Program-made: the position numbers and the translations under genes
Part shown: positions 22,886 through 31,048 of the stretch, piece by piece
How positions within the stretch are numbered: the first letter of the stretch is position 1
Layout: each line of letters opens with the position of its first letter
The notes under the pieces: generated by a model
The model's input: only the letters and a program-made list of their open reading frames with translations
What the model was told of the DNA's origin: nothing
Databases searched by the model: none
Assembly (NCBI GenBank): GCA_947566705.1
Contig: CANOLA010000015.1
Span: 1 to 46,137, forward strand
DNA length: 46,137 bases
Direction: 5' to 3'
Source: an uncultured Lachnospiraceae bacterium
Lineage (GTDB): Bacteria; Bacillota; Clostridia; Lachnospirales; Lachnospiraceae

Positions 22886-22888
22886 CTA

Positions 22889-24172
22889 CTATACTTCAGC
22901 AAGCGCCTGTTCCAGGTCTGCAATTAAATCCTCCTTATCCTCCAGTCCGCATGAAATCCTCACAAGCCCTGCCGGGATTCCCGCTGCCAGAAGCTGTTCG
23001 TCATTCATCTGGCGGTGCGTGGAGGTAGCCGGGTTCAGACAGCAGGTTCTGGCATCCGCCACATGGGTTTCAATGGCGGCAAGCTTCAGATGCTTCATAA
23101 ATGTTTCTGCAGCTGGACGTCCGCCTTCCAACTCAAAGGAAACAACCCCACAGCCGCCGTTCGGCAGGTATTTTTTTGCAATATCATAATATTTGTCCCC
23201 CGGCAGTCCCGGATAATTTACCGAAGCTACTTTAGGATGTCCTGCCAGAAATTCTGCAACCGCCTGTCCGTTTTCCACATGACGAGGCATACGCACATGC
23301 AAAGACTCCAGTCCGAGATTTAAAATAAATGCATTCTGCGGTGACTGGATACAGCCTAAGTCCCTCATAAGCTGTGAGGTTGCCTTTGTAATAAACGCAC
23401 CCTCTTTCCCGAATTTCTCCGCATAGGTAATGCCATGGTAGGATTCATCCGGCGTACAGAGTCCCGGATATTTGTCCGCGTGCGCCATCCAGTCAAAATT
23501 GCCGGAATCCACAATAGCGCCGCCGACTGCTGCCCCGTGACCATCCATATATTTAGTGGTGGAATGGGTAACAATATCCGCTCCCCACTCAATCGGCCGG
23601 CAGTTCACCGGTGTCGGGAACGTATTGTCCACAATAAACGGTACGCCGTGCCCGTGGGCTGCCTTTGCAAATTTTTCAATATCAAGTACCGTAAGCGCAG
23701 GATTAGCAATGGTTTCTCCGAACACTGCCCTGGTGTTCTCTTTAAATGCCGCGTTTAATTCTTCCACGGAACAGTCAGGCGATACAAATGTCACATCAAT
23801 TCCCATTTTTTTCATGGTAACGGAAATCAGGTTAAAGGTTCCTCCGTATATGGAGGAAGAAGACACGATATGGCTTCCCGCCTCACAGATATTAAACAGG
23901 GCAAAAAAGTTTGCCGCCTGCCCGGAGGAAGTCAGCATTGCCGCCGTACCGCCCTCCAGCTGTGCAATCTTTGCTGCCACGGAATCATTTGTCGGGTTCT
24001 GAAGTCTCGTGTAAAAATACCCGCTTGCCTCCAGGTCGAACAGCTTTCCCATATCTTCGCTGGTGTCATACTTAAAAGTGGTGGACTGTATAATCGGAAT
24101 CTGTCTTGGTTCCCCGTTTTTCGGCGTATATCCCGCCTGAACACATTTTGTATTAATTTTGTAGTTATTCAT
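22889..24172 (-). CDS. metY: O-acetylhomoserine sulfhydrylase (PLP enzyme)
   Basis: Makes homocysteine from O-acetyl-L-homoserine and sulfide with pyridoxal phosphate, giving direct sulfhydrylation for methionine synthesis. The 427-residue product has the Cys/Met metabolism PLP fold: SGQAANFFALFNI, SSSSIYGGTFNL, DNTFPTP, and VTHSTTKYMDGHG with the PLP-binding lysine. ETHVADARTCCLNPATSTH near the C-terminus is typical of MetY. The ATG at 24172 is chosen because AAGGAG lies a little upstream and the protein begins YKINTKCVQAGY as in the family; the frame continues 28 codons into the esterase gene's end. It is the last gene of the minus-strand run and no S-box or T-box is seen before it. Confidence 0.95.
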   Translation of the reverse strand: MNNYKINTKCVQAGYTPKNGEPRQIPIIQSTTFKYDTSEDMGKLFDLEASGYFYTRLQNPTNDSVAAKIAQLEGGTAAMLTSSGQAANFFALFNICEAGSHIVSSSSIYGGTFNLISVTMKKMGIDVTFVSPDCSVEELNAAFKENTRAVFGETIANPALTVLDIEKFAKAAHGHGVPFIVDNTFPTPVNCRPIEWGADIVTHSTTKYMDGHGAAVGGAIVDSGNFDWMAHADKYPGLCTPDESYHGITYAEKFGKEGAFITKATSQLMRDLGCIQSPQNAFILNLGLESLHVRMPRHVENGQAVAEFLAGHPKVASVNYPGLPGDKYYDIAKKYLPNGGCGVVSFELEGGRPAAETFMKHLKLAAIETHVADARTCCLNPATSTHRQMNDEQLLAAGIPAGLVRISCGLEDKEDLIADLEQALAEV

Positions 24173-24224
24173 TTTCAATCTTTCTCCTTTCGGTACCTGA
24201 ATCTGGTAATAGATATGTTTTATG

Positions 24225-25154
24225 CTACAGCCGGCTGTCGCTGCGCAGTACATCAATAAACTTCCCGACCTCCGCCCAGGCTTTTTTGGATTCGGGGATA
24301 TTTAAATATGCCATCTGAAACACATGGAACATTCCCTCATATACGGACAGCCGTACTTTTACGCCCTGCTGCCTTGCCTTCGCCGCTGTCATCGTGGAAT
24401 CGCTTAAAAGCATTTCCAGGGAACCGACCTGAATCAGCATCGGCGGAAAATTCCTGAAATCCCCAAACAGCGGGGAAATATAGCTGTCCATTTTATCGTG
24501 GTTTCCCGCATAATCATTGAGATAGATCATGCTTTCACGCGTATTTCCAAAAAGAGGGTCTTTCTCAAAATTCGTTTCGTAGGACTCCCCGCCTGCCGTC
24601 TGGTCTGTCCACGGGGACATCGCAACAAGCCCGCGCGGCAGTGGCATGCCGTGGTCGCGTAAATACATACAAAGTGCCATTGCAAGACCGCCGCCTGCCG
24701 AATCCCCTGCCACAATAATCTGCTCCCCGTAATAGCCCTGGTCCAGTATCCACTGGTAGGAGGCCAGCGCATCAACAAGAGCCGCAGGATACGGATTTTC
24801 CGGCGCCACACGGTAATCCGGCGTCAGCACACTGCAGCCGCGGCTCACCTCGTTATAAAGTCCTGCAAACACATAATAGGCATTGCGCACCGGACTGATA
24901 TAGCCGCCGCCGTGAAGCTGTAAAATCATGTAGTCAGGATTTGGATTTTCCTTCAGGGAAAGCAGCTTCATGGAAAAATTCTCCATATCAATATCTGTCA
25001 TGTTAAAACAGTCCGGAACAATCCATGCAGGCTCCTTCAGCCGCTTTCTGAGCTCTCCGGTCTTAATCTTTTTTCCAATCGCAAGGTCATTCGTCAGATG
25101 CGAAATTAAATCCGCAATGACACGCCCCTGGATACTTGTCTCTTTTTCCATCAT
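24225..25154 (-). CDS. Alpha/beta hydrolase, hormone-sensitive-lipase-like esterase
   Basis: A 309-residue carboxylesterase-type hydrolase. The oxyanion motif LQLHGGGYISP (about residues 78-88), the nucleophile elbow AGDSAGGGLAMA (about 148-159), the acid residue region EMLLSDST and the histidine in GMFHVFQM form the full HSL-family signature and triad. There is no signal peptide, so it should be cytoplasmic. Its ATG overlaps the DUF6320 stop (ATGA), so it is coupled to the acyltransferase-DUF6320 pair. The order suggests that this enzyme cleaves or edits an ester made by the acyltransferase; the substrate is unknown. Confidence 0.93.
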   Translation of the reverse strand: MMEKETSIQGRVIADLISHLTNDLAIGKKIKTGELRKRLKEPAWIVPDCFNMTDIDMENFSMKLLSLKENPNPDYMILQLHGGGYISPVRNAYYVFAGLYNEVSRGCSVLTPDYRVAPENPYPAALVDALASYQWILDQGYYGEQIIVAGDSAGGGLAMALCMYLRDHGMPLPRGLVAMSPWTDQTAGGESYETNFEKDPLFGNTRESMIYLNDYAGNHDKMDSYISPLFGDFRNFPPMLIQVGSLEMLLSDSTMTAAKARQQGVKVRLSVYEGMFHVFQMAYLNIPESKKAWAEVGKFIDVLRSDSRL

Positions 25155-25816
25155 ATATGAAATCTCCGTTTCAGCTCCGTCCTTGCCCTTCTGTCACCGA
25201 GAATCAGCGTCCCAAGAAACAAAAAAACCGATGCTGCCAGAGCAGTCCATGCCAGATACGGAAACTGGATAACCCCTGTTTCTGAAAGTACTACCGGCAC
25301 CAGACTCAGTATGATCAAAAGAATCTGCGGCATTAGATAACTCTGCCAGCCGTTTCGGTTGGCGAGCGTCAGGACAAAAAGCGCCACATCAAGAACAAGA
25401 ATTCCACCCGGAAGCACATAATCCAGCGACCATTTTTTGTATCCGGTAAGATAATCGATTCCAAGCATTAAAAAAATTGCCAGTACCACAAAACTTAACG
25501 CCTGGAACAGGTATCCGTTTTTTCCAATCAGGGTCATCCTCAGTACCACATTGACATAAACAAGCACCAGTCCTGTAATGAACGCCCACTGTACCCTTGT
25601 ATGGATATTATAATTAATAAAAAGCAGCAGGCATTCCACGAGGATGGACAGAAATAAAACCAGATTCTCCACAAAACGGAATTTTCTCGTCACCTCTATT
25701 GCATTCGGATACCTGTTTTCCACTTTTTCCCCATCGGATTCTGACACATGCTGGCACAGAGGACAGCGGTCCGTGTCATCCAGAATAATAATATTACATT
25801 TCTGACATCTATTCAT
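25151..25816 (-). CDS. DUF6320 membrane protein with N-terminal zinc ribbon
   Basis: A 221-residue protein. It begins with a zinc-ribbon-like CQKCNIIILDDTDRCPLC (Cys pairs at about residues 4/7 and 18/21), then a short soluble part and about six transmembrane helices from residue 48 to 205, ending in a basic RRARTELKRRFHI tail. The fold of DUF6320 is not characterised. The ATG at 25816 overlaps the acyltransferase stop by 8 bp; the frame continues 41 codons upstream inside that gene but without a start signal. It is placed between an acyltransferase and an esterase, with overlaps on both sides, so the three probably work as one unit at the membrane. Confidence 0.88.
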   Translation of the reverse strand: MNRCQKCNIIILDDTDRCPLCQHVSESDGEKVENRYPNAIEVTRKFRFVENLVLFLSILVECLLLFINYNIHTRVQWAFITGLVLVYVNVVLRMTLIGKNGYLFQALSFVVLAIFLMLGIDYLTGYKKWSLDYVLPGGILVLDVALFVLTLANRNGWQSYLMPQILLIILSLVPVVLSETGVIQFPYLAWTALAASVFLFLGTLILGDRRARTELKRRFHI

Positions 25817-27116
25817 AATATACCCCGTTCGTCTCGACTTTGATTTCCACACCGTCATTTGCAATCTTTCTGAAAAAGGCACGCTGCACATGCGCCTCCG
25901 AAAAAACGGAACTAAAGGTAAACACCAGTGTGTTTTCATACGAGCAGATGGTTCCTTTCAGGTTCTGTCCCTTTGACATGGCAATAAACGCATGAAACCC
26001 TTCCACATATGGCTTATAACTCTCGTCAATTTTAATATTTCCGATATTGGTAACCGTAGTTGTATTTGCCACCGCCGATTTTTCGTAAATAACACGCATT
26101 GCTATATTTTTGAGAAACAACGGAACCGGACGCATCAGTTTGTTCATCTGGTTGGATACACTGTAGGAAAAAAGTTCCTCCAGATGCTCTTTATTAATCT
26201 GGGAATTCAGGCTGTCCTGTATACTTTTTACAACCTCATCAAAGGAGCAGTTTTCTTTTTCCGGATGAAATTCCGCCGACACCATGACAAAAAAATTCTT
26301 TGTCGTATCCGAATCAAAATACGGCCGCAGATTCACCGGCACTGCCACACGGATGGGACGTTCGGGCGGCATCCCGTGCAAAAGCTCCGTATAAATGCTC
26401 CATACGAATACCGACACGAGATATTCATTTAAAGAGGCATTGTACCGGTGGGCCACCTCTTTTAAGGCTGTAATCGGCATATATGCATGCATCACACCAA
26501 ATTCCCCTGCCGGAAGCCTGTCCCCTTTCAGCAGATATGCCCTTTCTTTATTAAATCCGCTCGGCATGCTCTTTCTGTAATTTCTGACAAAACTGTCCTC
26601 CGTGCTTAAAGAAGTATCCACACTCAGGGCGTCCCTTGCCTGAAGCTGCGGATGTAAAAGCCTAAGATACTGGTAGGTCAGCTCACGCAGAAAATTAATC
26701 CCCCCCATACCGTCTGTCAGTACATGAAATACCTCCAGGTTAATCCGGCATTTATAATACGTAACCCGAAACAGATAGCTGTGGTTACGGTTTGCCTGGA
26801 TATAACGGCACGGAAACATGCTCTCCTCCGTCACCCGCGGCGCTTTTTTCCCATTTTCCTCAAAATAATACCAGAAAACCCCGGTCCGCATCCGCACGTT
26901 AAAACCGTCAAATTTCGGAAGCACCATATCAAGCGCCTGCTGCAATAATTCTCTTTTAATTTCTTCTTTTAAAATCACACTGATCCGGTAAACATTCGTC
27001 CGGCTTTCCCCTGCGATGGACGGAAAAAGATTTGCAGTATTATCCAGTTTGTCCCAGCGGATATCACGGTGCCTTTTCTTTTCTTTTTTCGGTTTTTGCT
27101 GTTTGTTTTTTTCCAT
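25809..27116 (-). CDS. Condensation-fold acyltransferase (alcohol acetyltransferase-like)
   Basis: A 435-residue protein of the acyl-CoA-dependent acyltransferase superfamily that includes condensation domains, WES and alcohol acetyltransferases. The active-site motif HVLTDG (HxxxDG, His131-Asp135) is present. The mid-protein KEVAHRYNASLNEYLVSVF and VAVPVNLRPYFDS segments match the second half of the fold. The N-terminus is strongly basic (about residues 1-18), which could hold it at the membrane. The ATG at 27116 follows GGAG. It lies 22 bp after the small export protein gene. It should transfer an acyl group to an alcohol or amine; neither donor nor acceptor is known. Confidence 0.88.
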   Translation of the reverse strand: MEKNKQQKPKKEKKRHRDIRWDKLDNTANLFPSIAGESRTNVYRISVILKEEIKRELLQQALDMVLPKFDGFNVRMRTGVFWYYFEENGKKAPRVTEESMFPCRYIQANRNHSYLFRVTYYKCRINLEVFHVLTDGMGGINFLRELTYQYLRLLHPQLQARDALSVDTSLSTEDSFVRNYRKSMPSGFNKERAYLLKGDRLPAGEFGVMHAYMPITALKEVAHRYNASLNEYLVSVFVWSIYTELLHGMPPERPIRVAVPVNLRPYFDSDTTKNFFVMVSAEFHPEKENCSFDEVVKSIQDSLNSQINKEHLEELFSYSVSNQMNKLMRPVPLFLKNIAMRVIYEKSAVANTTTVTNIGNIKIDESYKPYVEGFHAFIAMSKGQNLKGTICSYENTLVFTFSSVFSEAHVQRAFFRKIANDGVEIKVETNGVYYE

Positions 27117-27138
27117 TTATGATTTCTCCAGAAACTTA

Positions 27139-27603
27139 CTAAAAAAGGCTTACTCCTGCAAAGCTGACCACCATCATAATGACACCTGCAAGCAGTACCC
27201 CCAGCATACACGCCGCGACTGCGGATTTAAAGTCCATGTCCAGAATACTTGCTGCCAGTGTCCCCGTCCATGCACCGGTTCCGGGAATCGGAATCCCGAC
27301 AAATAAAAGCAGGGCAAGAAACAGTCCCCTTCCTGCTTTCTCCTGCAGTTTTTTCCCGCCTTTTTCCCCTTTTTCCAGACACCACGAAAAAAAACCTCCA
27401 ATCACCGGTTTATCTTTTCCCCACACAAGCACCTTGCGGGCAAACAGATAAATGACCGGAACCGGAAGCATATTTCCGATAATACATATAATATAGGACG
27501 GCACAATGGGCAGATGGCGAAGCTGCGACCATGGAATCGCCCCTCTCAGTTCCACCAGGGGCACCATGGAAATGAAAAATACAAGCAGATAATCCTTTAA
27601 CAT
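27139..27603 (-). CDS. Small multidrug export family protein (PF06695-type)
   Basis: A 154-residue membrane protein with about four helices. Typical family motifs are PLVELRGAIPW (about residues 15-25) and the loop VGIPIPGTGAWTGTL (about 102-116), between helices. Despite the family name, no transport has been shown for most members. The ATG at 27603 lies one base after the hisC stop, so it is coupled to hisC, and the acyltransferase follows after 22 bp. The ribosome binding site is probably GGAG within the end of hisC. Confidence 0.9.
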   Translation of the reverse strand: MLKDYLLVFFISMVPLVELRGAIPWSQLRHLPIVPSYIICIIGNMLPVPVIYLFARKVLVWGKDKPVIGGFFSWCLEKGEKGGKKLQEKAGRGLFLALLLFVGIPIPGTGAWTGTLAASILDMDFKSAVAACMLGVLLAGVIMMVVSFAGVSLF

Positions 27604-27604
27604 A

Positions 27605-28675
27605 TTACTTCTCCTGTTCCATAAGATATGTTTTTAAAAAATTCACAAGCTTTTGCATCTGTTCGTCTGTTCCGATGGTAATCCGCAGATAATCTGCAAT
27701 CCGCTCCGGTTTTCCGAAACGGCGCACAAAAATCTTTTCATCCCTCAGTGCCTGAAACAGCTGCAGTCCTGACACCTTTGGATGCCTTGCAAAAATAAAG
27801 TTGGACTGGGAATCTGCAAACAAAAATCCCAGCGCCAGGAGCTGTTCTTTCGTCCATTCCCGCGTCTGTATAATTTTTTGTATTGTATTTTCAAAATATT
27901 CTTTATCCTTAACTGCTGCAACGCCAAGTGCAATGGTAACCTGATCCATGGTGTAGGAATTAAAGGAATATTTTACATCATTTAAATACTTAATCACTTC
28001 TGGATTACTGATGGCATAGCCAATCCTGGAACCTGCCATGCTCCTGGATTTGGAAAATGTCTGGACAACAATGACATTGTCATATTTATCAATGAGCGGC
28101 AGGGCACTTACCCCGCCAAAATCAATATATGCCTCGTCGACCACCACAATGACACCTGGATTTGCCTGAATGATTTCTTCTATCTGTGAAAGCTCCATCA
28201 GCCTGCCGGTCGGTGCGTTTGGATTTGGAAAAATAATTCCGCCGTTTTCTTTTTTATAATCCCCCGGAATCATAAAAAAATCATCATCCAGCGGAATCTG
28301 CTCATACGGAATCCTTAACATTTCGGCCCACACATCATAAAACGAGTATGTGATATCCGGAAAGAGAACCGGTTTTTTTGAATTAAAAAATGTCAGAAAA
28401 ATCATGGCGAGCACATCATCCGAACCCACCCCGGTAAACACCTGGCTTCTGTCCACATGGTAAAAATCTGCAAGAGCGCCTGTTAAATCCGCAACCAGCT
28501 GATCCGGATATAATCTGAGACTGTCCGCGTCAAACGCCTGCAGCACTTCTGCCACGCCCGGCGCAGGCGGATACGGATTCTCATTGGTATTCAGTTTTAT
28601 GATATTTTTTTCTTTCGGCTGCTCCCCCGGAACGTAGGGCACAACCTTTCGTACATTTTCTTCCCAGTCTTTCAA
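27605..28675 (-). CDS. hisC: Histidinol-phosphate aminotransferase
   Basis: Class I/II PLP aminotransferase of the HisC family: converts imidazole-acetol phosphate and glutamate to histidinol phosphate and 2-oxoglutarate. Seen are KLNTNENPYPPAP near the start, FTGVGSDDVLAM, NPNAPTGR, VVVDEAYIDFGG and FSKSRSMAGSRIGY with the PLP lysine (about residue 209). A TTG at 28675 is preferred as start because GAGGAG lies 10 nt before it and the protein then begins KDWEENVRKVVPYVPG; the in-frame ATG at 28693 has no ribosome binding site. No other his gene is present, so it could serve another aromatic or histidinol-like substrate. It heads the run that ends with metY. Confidence 0.9.
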   Translation of the reverse strand: MKDWEENVRKVVPYVPGEQPKEKNIIKLNTNENPYPPAPGVAEVLQAFDADSLRLYPDQLVADLTGALADFYHVDRSQVFTGVGSDDVLAMIFLTFFNSKKPVLFPDITYSFYDVWAEMLRIPYEQIPLDDDFFMIPGDYKKENGGIIFPNPNAPTGRLMELSQIEEIIQANPGVIVVVDEAYIDFGGVSALPLIDKYDNVIVVQTFSKSRSMAGSRIGYAISNPEVIKYLNDVKYSFNSYTMDQVTIALGVAAVKDKEYFENTIQKIIQTREWTKEQLLALGFLFADSQSNFIFARHPKVSGLQLFQALRDEKIFVRRFGKPERIADYLRITIGTDEQMQKLVNFLKTYLMEQEK

Positions 28676-28740
28676 TCTTCTGCTGCTCCTCATAATCTGT
28701 TTTTAAACTACTTTACCGCATTCTTCCATAATTGTAAAGT

Positions 28741-29340
28741 TCAGTTTCCGATTCCAAGCGCCTTTTTTGCAAGTTCATCCGCCATATCGTTATATTTATC
28801 ACCCGTATGGCCCGCAACCTTTACAAACGAAATATCCACCAGTTCCTTTGCCTGGTTGTAAAAATCGCGGTATGCCTGCGTGCCCTGCAGGTTTGCTTTC
28901 CATGCGCCATTGCACCACTTGGCAATTCCTTCATAGTCGTGGTAAATAACCAGCCTCTTTGCGCCGTGGTCGATGGCATACTGCATGGCAGCCTCTGCTC
29001 CCTTTATCTCTCCTGCCACATTACGCATCTTTGCAAGCTCTTTGTCCTCCACCTTCTGAAAAAAGGTAAATTCTTTTCCATCCTCTAAAACCACCATTCC
29101 GTAGGAAAATTCCCCTTCAAAGTAACTTCCGTCCACATAAATTTTCAGACAGTCCTCTCCCTCTTCCCCTGACGCCTCATGCCTGTCCTGGTCCAGGTAT
29201 CTTTCTGCTTCTTCTTTTGTGGGAAAGCTTTTATATTCCGCACCGGAAAAACCGCTTACCTGTGCCCTGCATTCGTCCCATGTTTCAAACAGTCCTGTTT
29301 TTTTTCCTTTTCGGACTGCGTAGTATTTCTTTTTTGCCAT
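28741..29340 (-). CDS. rnhA: Ribonuclease H with N-terminal hybrid-binding domain
   Basis: Degrades RNA in RNA-DNA hybrids; cytoplasmic. The 199-residue protein starts with a caulimovirus-like hybrid-binding domain (about residues 3-48: KKYYAVRKGKKTGLFETWDECR and the GAEYKSFPTKEEAERYL end). The catalytic domain follows: KIYVDGSY with the first Asp, GEIKGAEAAM with the Glu, the IYHDYEGIAKW Asp, and HTGDKYNDMADELAKKA at the end with His and the last Asp. All four carboxylates seem present. The ATG at 29340 is 6 nt after AGGG; upstream codons are hairpin sequence. It follows galT by 106 bp with a hairpin between them. Confidence 0.95.
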   Translation of the reverse strand: MAKKKYYAVRKGKKTGLFETWDECRAQVSGFSGAEYKSFPTKEEAERYLDQDRHEASGEEGEDCLKIYVDGSYFEGEFSYGMVVLEDGKEFTFFQKVEDKELAKMRNVAGEIKGAEAAMQYAIDHGAKRLVIYHDYEGIAKWCNGAWKANLQGTQAYRDFYNQAKELVDISFVKVAGHTGDKYNDMADELAKKALGIGN

Positions 29341-29373
29341 TACTTCACCCTGTACTTGACACAACCTACGATA

Positions 29374-29409
29374 AGCCTGCCTGCACCCTGGAAAGGGTAC
29401 AGACAGGCT
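29374..29409. terminator. Hairpin between galT and rnhA
   Basis: AGCCTGCCTGCACCC (29374-29388) pairs imperfectly with GGGTACAGACAGGCT (29395-29409). On the minus strand only TTATC follows, so it is a weak terminator at most and may instead protect the galKT transcript's 3' end. Confidence 0.5.
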
Positions 29410-29446
29410 CCGCCGTATCATCCTTTTTCTTTTCTTTTACAATCTT

Positions 29447-31021
29447 TCAGTCTTTGTTTACTTCGTCAATAAATCTCTGGAACGCTGCCCTTCCTTCCTC
29501 CGTACACTTGTATACGCCAGCATCCATCAGAACTTCCTTAAAGACAATTCCAATCTCATTTCTGATAATATCCATGACATTTTCTTCTGTGATACTGTCA
29601 TATTTTGAAACAAACCCTTCGGCCCATTCTGCATGGCTTTTTAAGGTATCCGTACTTCTTAAATCCTTTCCGGTTACCAGTGCATCGGAAAGCTCCGCCA
29701 TCTCATCCTTAAGCCTTGCCGGAAGAACCGCAAGTCCCATAACCTCAATCAGTCCGATATTTTCTTTTTTGATATGGTGAAGGTTTGCATGCGGGTGGTA
29801 AACGCCAAGCGGGTGCTCCTCTGTGGTAATGTTGTTGCGCAGCACCAGATCCAGTTCAAAATCATCCCCGCGTCTTCTCGCAATCGGTGTAATGGTATTA
29901 TGCGGCTCGCCATCCGTTTCAGCAAAGACAAAAGCAGCTTCATCCGTATAACCTCTCCATGCCAGAAGAATTTTATCGGCAAGGTCAATCAGTCTTTCTT
30001 TATCCGGTCCGCTGATACGGATGACAGACATCGGCCATTTTACGATTCCTGCTTTCACATCAGCAAAACCTTCAAAACTGATTTCTTTTTCAATTTCCGC
30101 CTTTGCCATCGCAAAGGTATAATGTCCGCCCTGGAAATGGTCGTGTGTTAAAATGGAACCTCCGACAATTGGCAGGTCGGCATTGGAACCGACAAAATAA
30201 TGAGGAAACTGTGCCACAAAATCAAACAGCTTCGCAAAGGCAGCACGGTCTATTTTCATCGGGGTGTGCTCTGCATTAAACACGATACAGTGCTCATTAT
30301 AGTACACATACGGAGAATACTGGAAAAACCAGTCGCTGCCGTTTATTGTTAATGGAATAATACGGTGGTTCTGTCTTGCCGGATGGTTCACACGTCCGGC
30401 ATATCCCTCGTTGGTGCTGCAAAGCTGGCACTTTGGATAGGAGCTCTGCTTTGCATTTTTTGCAGCAGCAATTGCTTTCGGGTCTTTCTCCGGCTTGGAA
30501 AGGTTAATTGTCACGTCAAGCGTACCAAACTCTGTATCAGCGGTCCATTTCTGGTCTTTTTTTATCCGGTCCCTGCGGATATAATTGCTGTCGCAGCTCA
30601 ATTTATAGAAGTAATCCGTTGCCGCCTGTGCAGAATCGTTTTCATACAGGTCTTTAAATTTTGCACGGATTTCACTCGGCCGCGCTACAAGGCATCCCAT
30701 GATTTTTGTGTCAAACAAATCCCTGTAGACAATACTGTTTTCCTTCATAATGCCCTGTTCGTATGCATAATCCATCATTTCGGAAAGAATGTCCTCAAGC
30801 GAAGGAGCAAAGCACATTTCAGATTCGCTTCGCGAAGTGCTTTGCGTAGGCAATACCCCCTTCGGGGGCATTACATTCTGTTCAGCAAACAAAACGTCTT
30901 CAATCTCGTCCACTTCAAATAATTCCAGCAGACGGTTTATGGTATATGTTTCGTCCGCAGGCGTAATTAATCCGGTTTCCAGTCCGTAGGCAGTCAGAGC
31001 CAAAATATTTTCCTGAATCAT
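29447..31021 (-). CDS. galT: UDP-glucose--hexose-1-phosphate uridylyltransferase, Firmicutes type, with in-frame repeat insertion
   Basis: Leloir pathway enzyme exchanging UMP between UDP-glucose and galactose-1-phosphate. The 524-residue protein belongs to the GalT type typical of Firmicutes. Conserved blocks are CQLCSTNEGYAGRVNHPARQNHR, FFQYSPYVYYNEHCIVF, SILTHDHFQGGHY with the nucleophilic histidine in HxHFQ, and HNTITPIARRRG. Residues 49-72 (NVMPPKGV to about MCFA) are encoded by a dispersed DNA repeat and are absent from the usual family layout, where the same region is a short linker before SLEDILSEMMDYA. The ATG at 31021 follows AAGGAGG, 27 bp after galK. Confidence 0.96.
   Translation of the reverse strand: MIQENILALTAYGLETGLITPADETYTINRLLELFEVDEIEDVLFAEQNVMPPKGVLPTQSTSRSESEMCFAPSLEDILSEMMDYAYEQGIMKENSIVYRDLFDTKIMGCLVARPSEIRAKFKDLYENDSAQAATDYFYKLSCDSNYIRRDRIKKDQKWTADTEFGTLDVTINLSKPEKDPKAIAAAKNAKQSSYPKCQLCSTNEGYAGRVNHPARQNHRIIPLTINGSDWFFQYSPYVYYNEHCIVFNAEHTPMKIDRAAFAKLFDFVAQFPHYFVGSNADLPIVGGSILTHDHFQGGHYTFAMAKAEIEKEISFEGFADVKAGIVKWPMSVIRISGPDKERLIDLADKILLAWRGYTDEAAFVFAETDGEPHNTITPIARRRGDDFELDLVLRNNITTEEHPLGVYHPHANLHHIKKENIGLIEVMGLAVLPARLKDEMAELSDALVTGKDLRSTDTLKSHAEWAEGFVSKYDSITEENVMDIIRNEIGIVFKEVLMDAGVYKCTEEGRAAFQRFIDEVNKD
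30808..30875. repeat. Copy of the two-hairpin repeat inside galT
   Basis: On the plus strand CAAAGCACAT, ATTCGC, TTTGCG, AGGCAATA, a CCCCC-TTCG-GGGGG hairpin and ATTACA match the order of the repeat in the asnA leader (7435-7493). This copy is longer in the first stem, with GCAAAGCAC and GTGCTTTGC arms around TTCGC/GCGAA. It lies antisense to galT and keeps the galT frame open. Confidence 0.8.
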
Positions 31022-31048
31022 GAATTTTCCTCCTTACATTTTCGGGTA

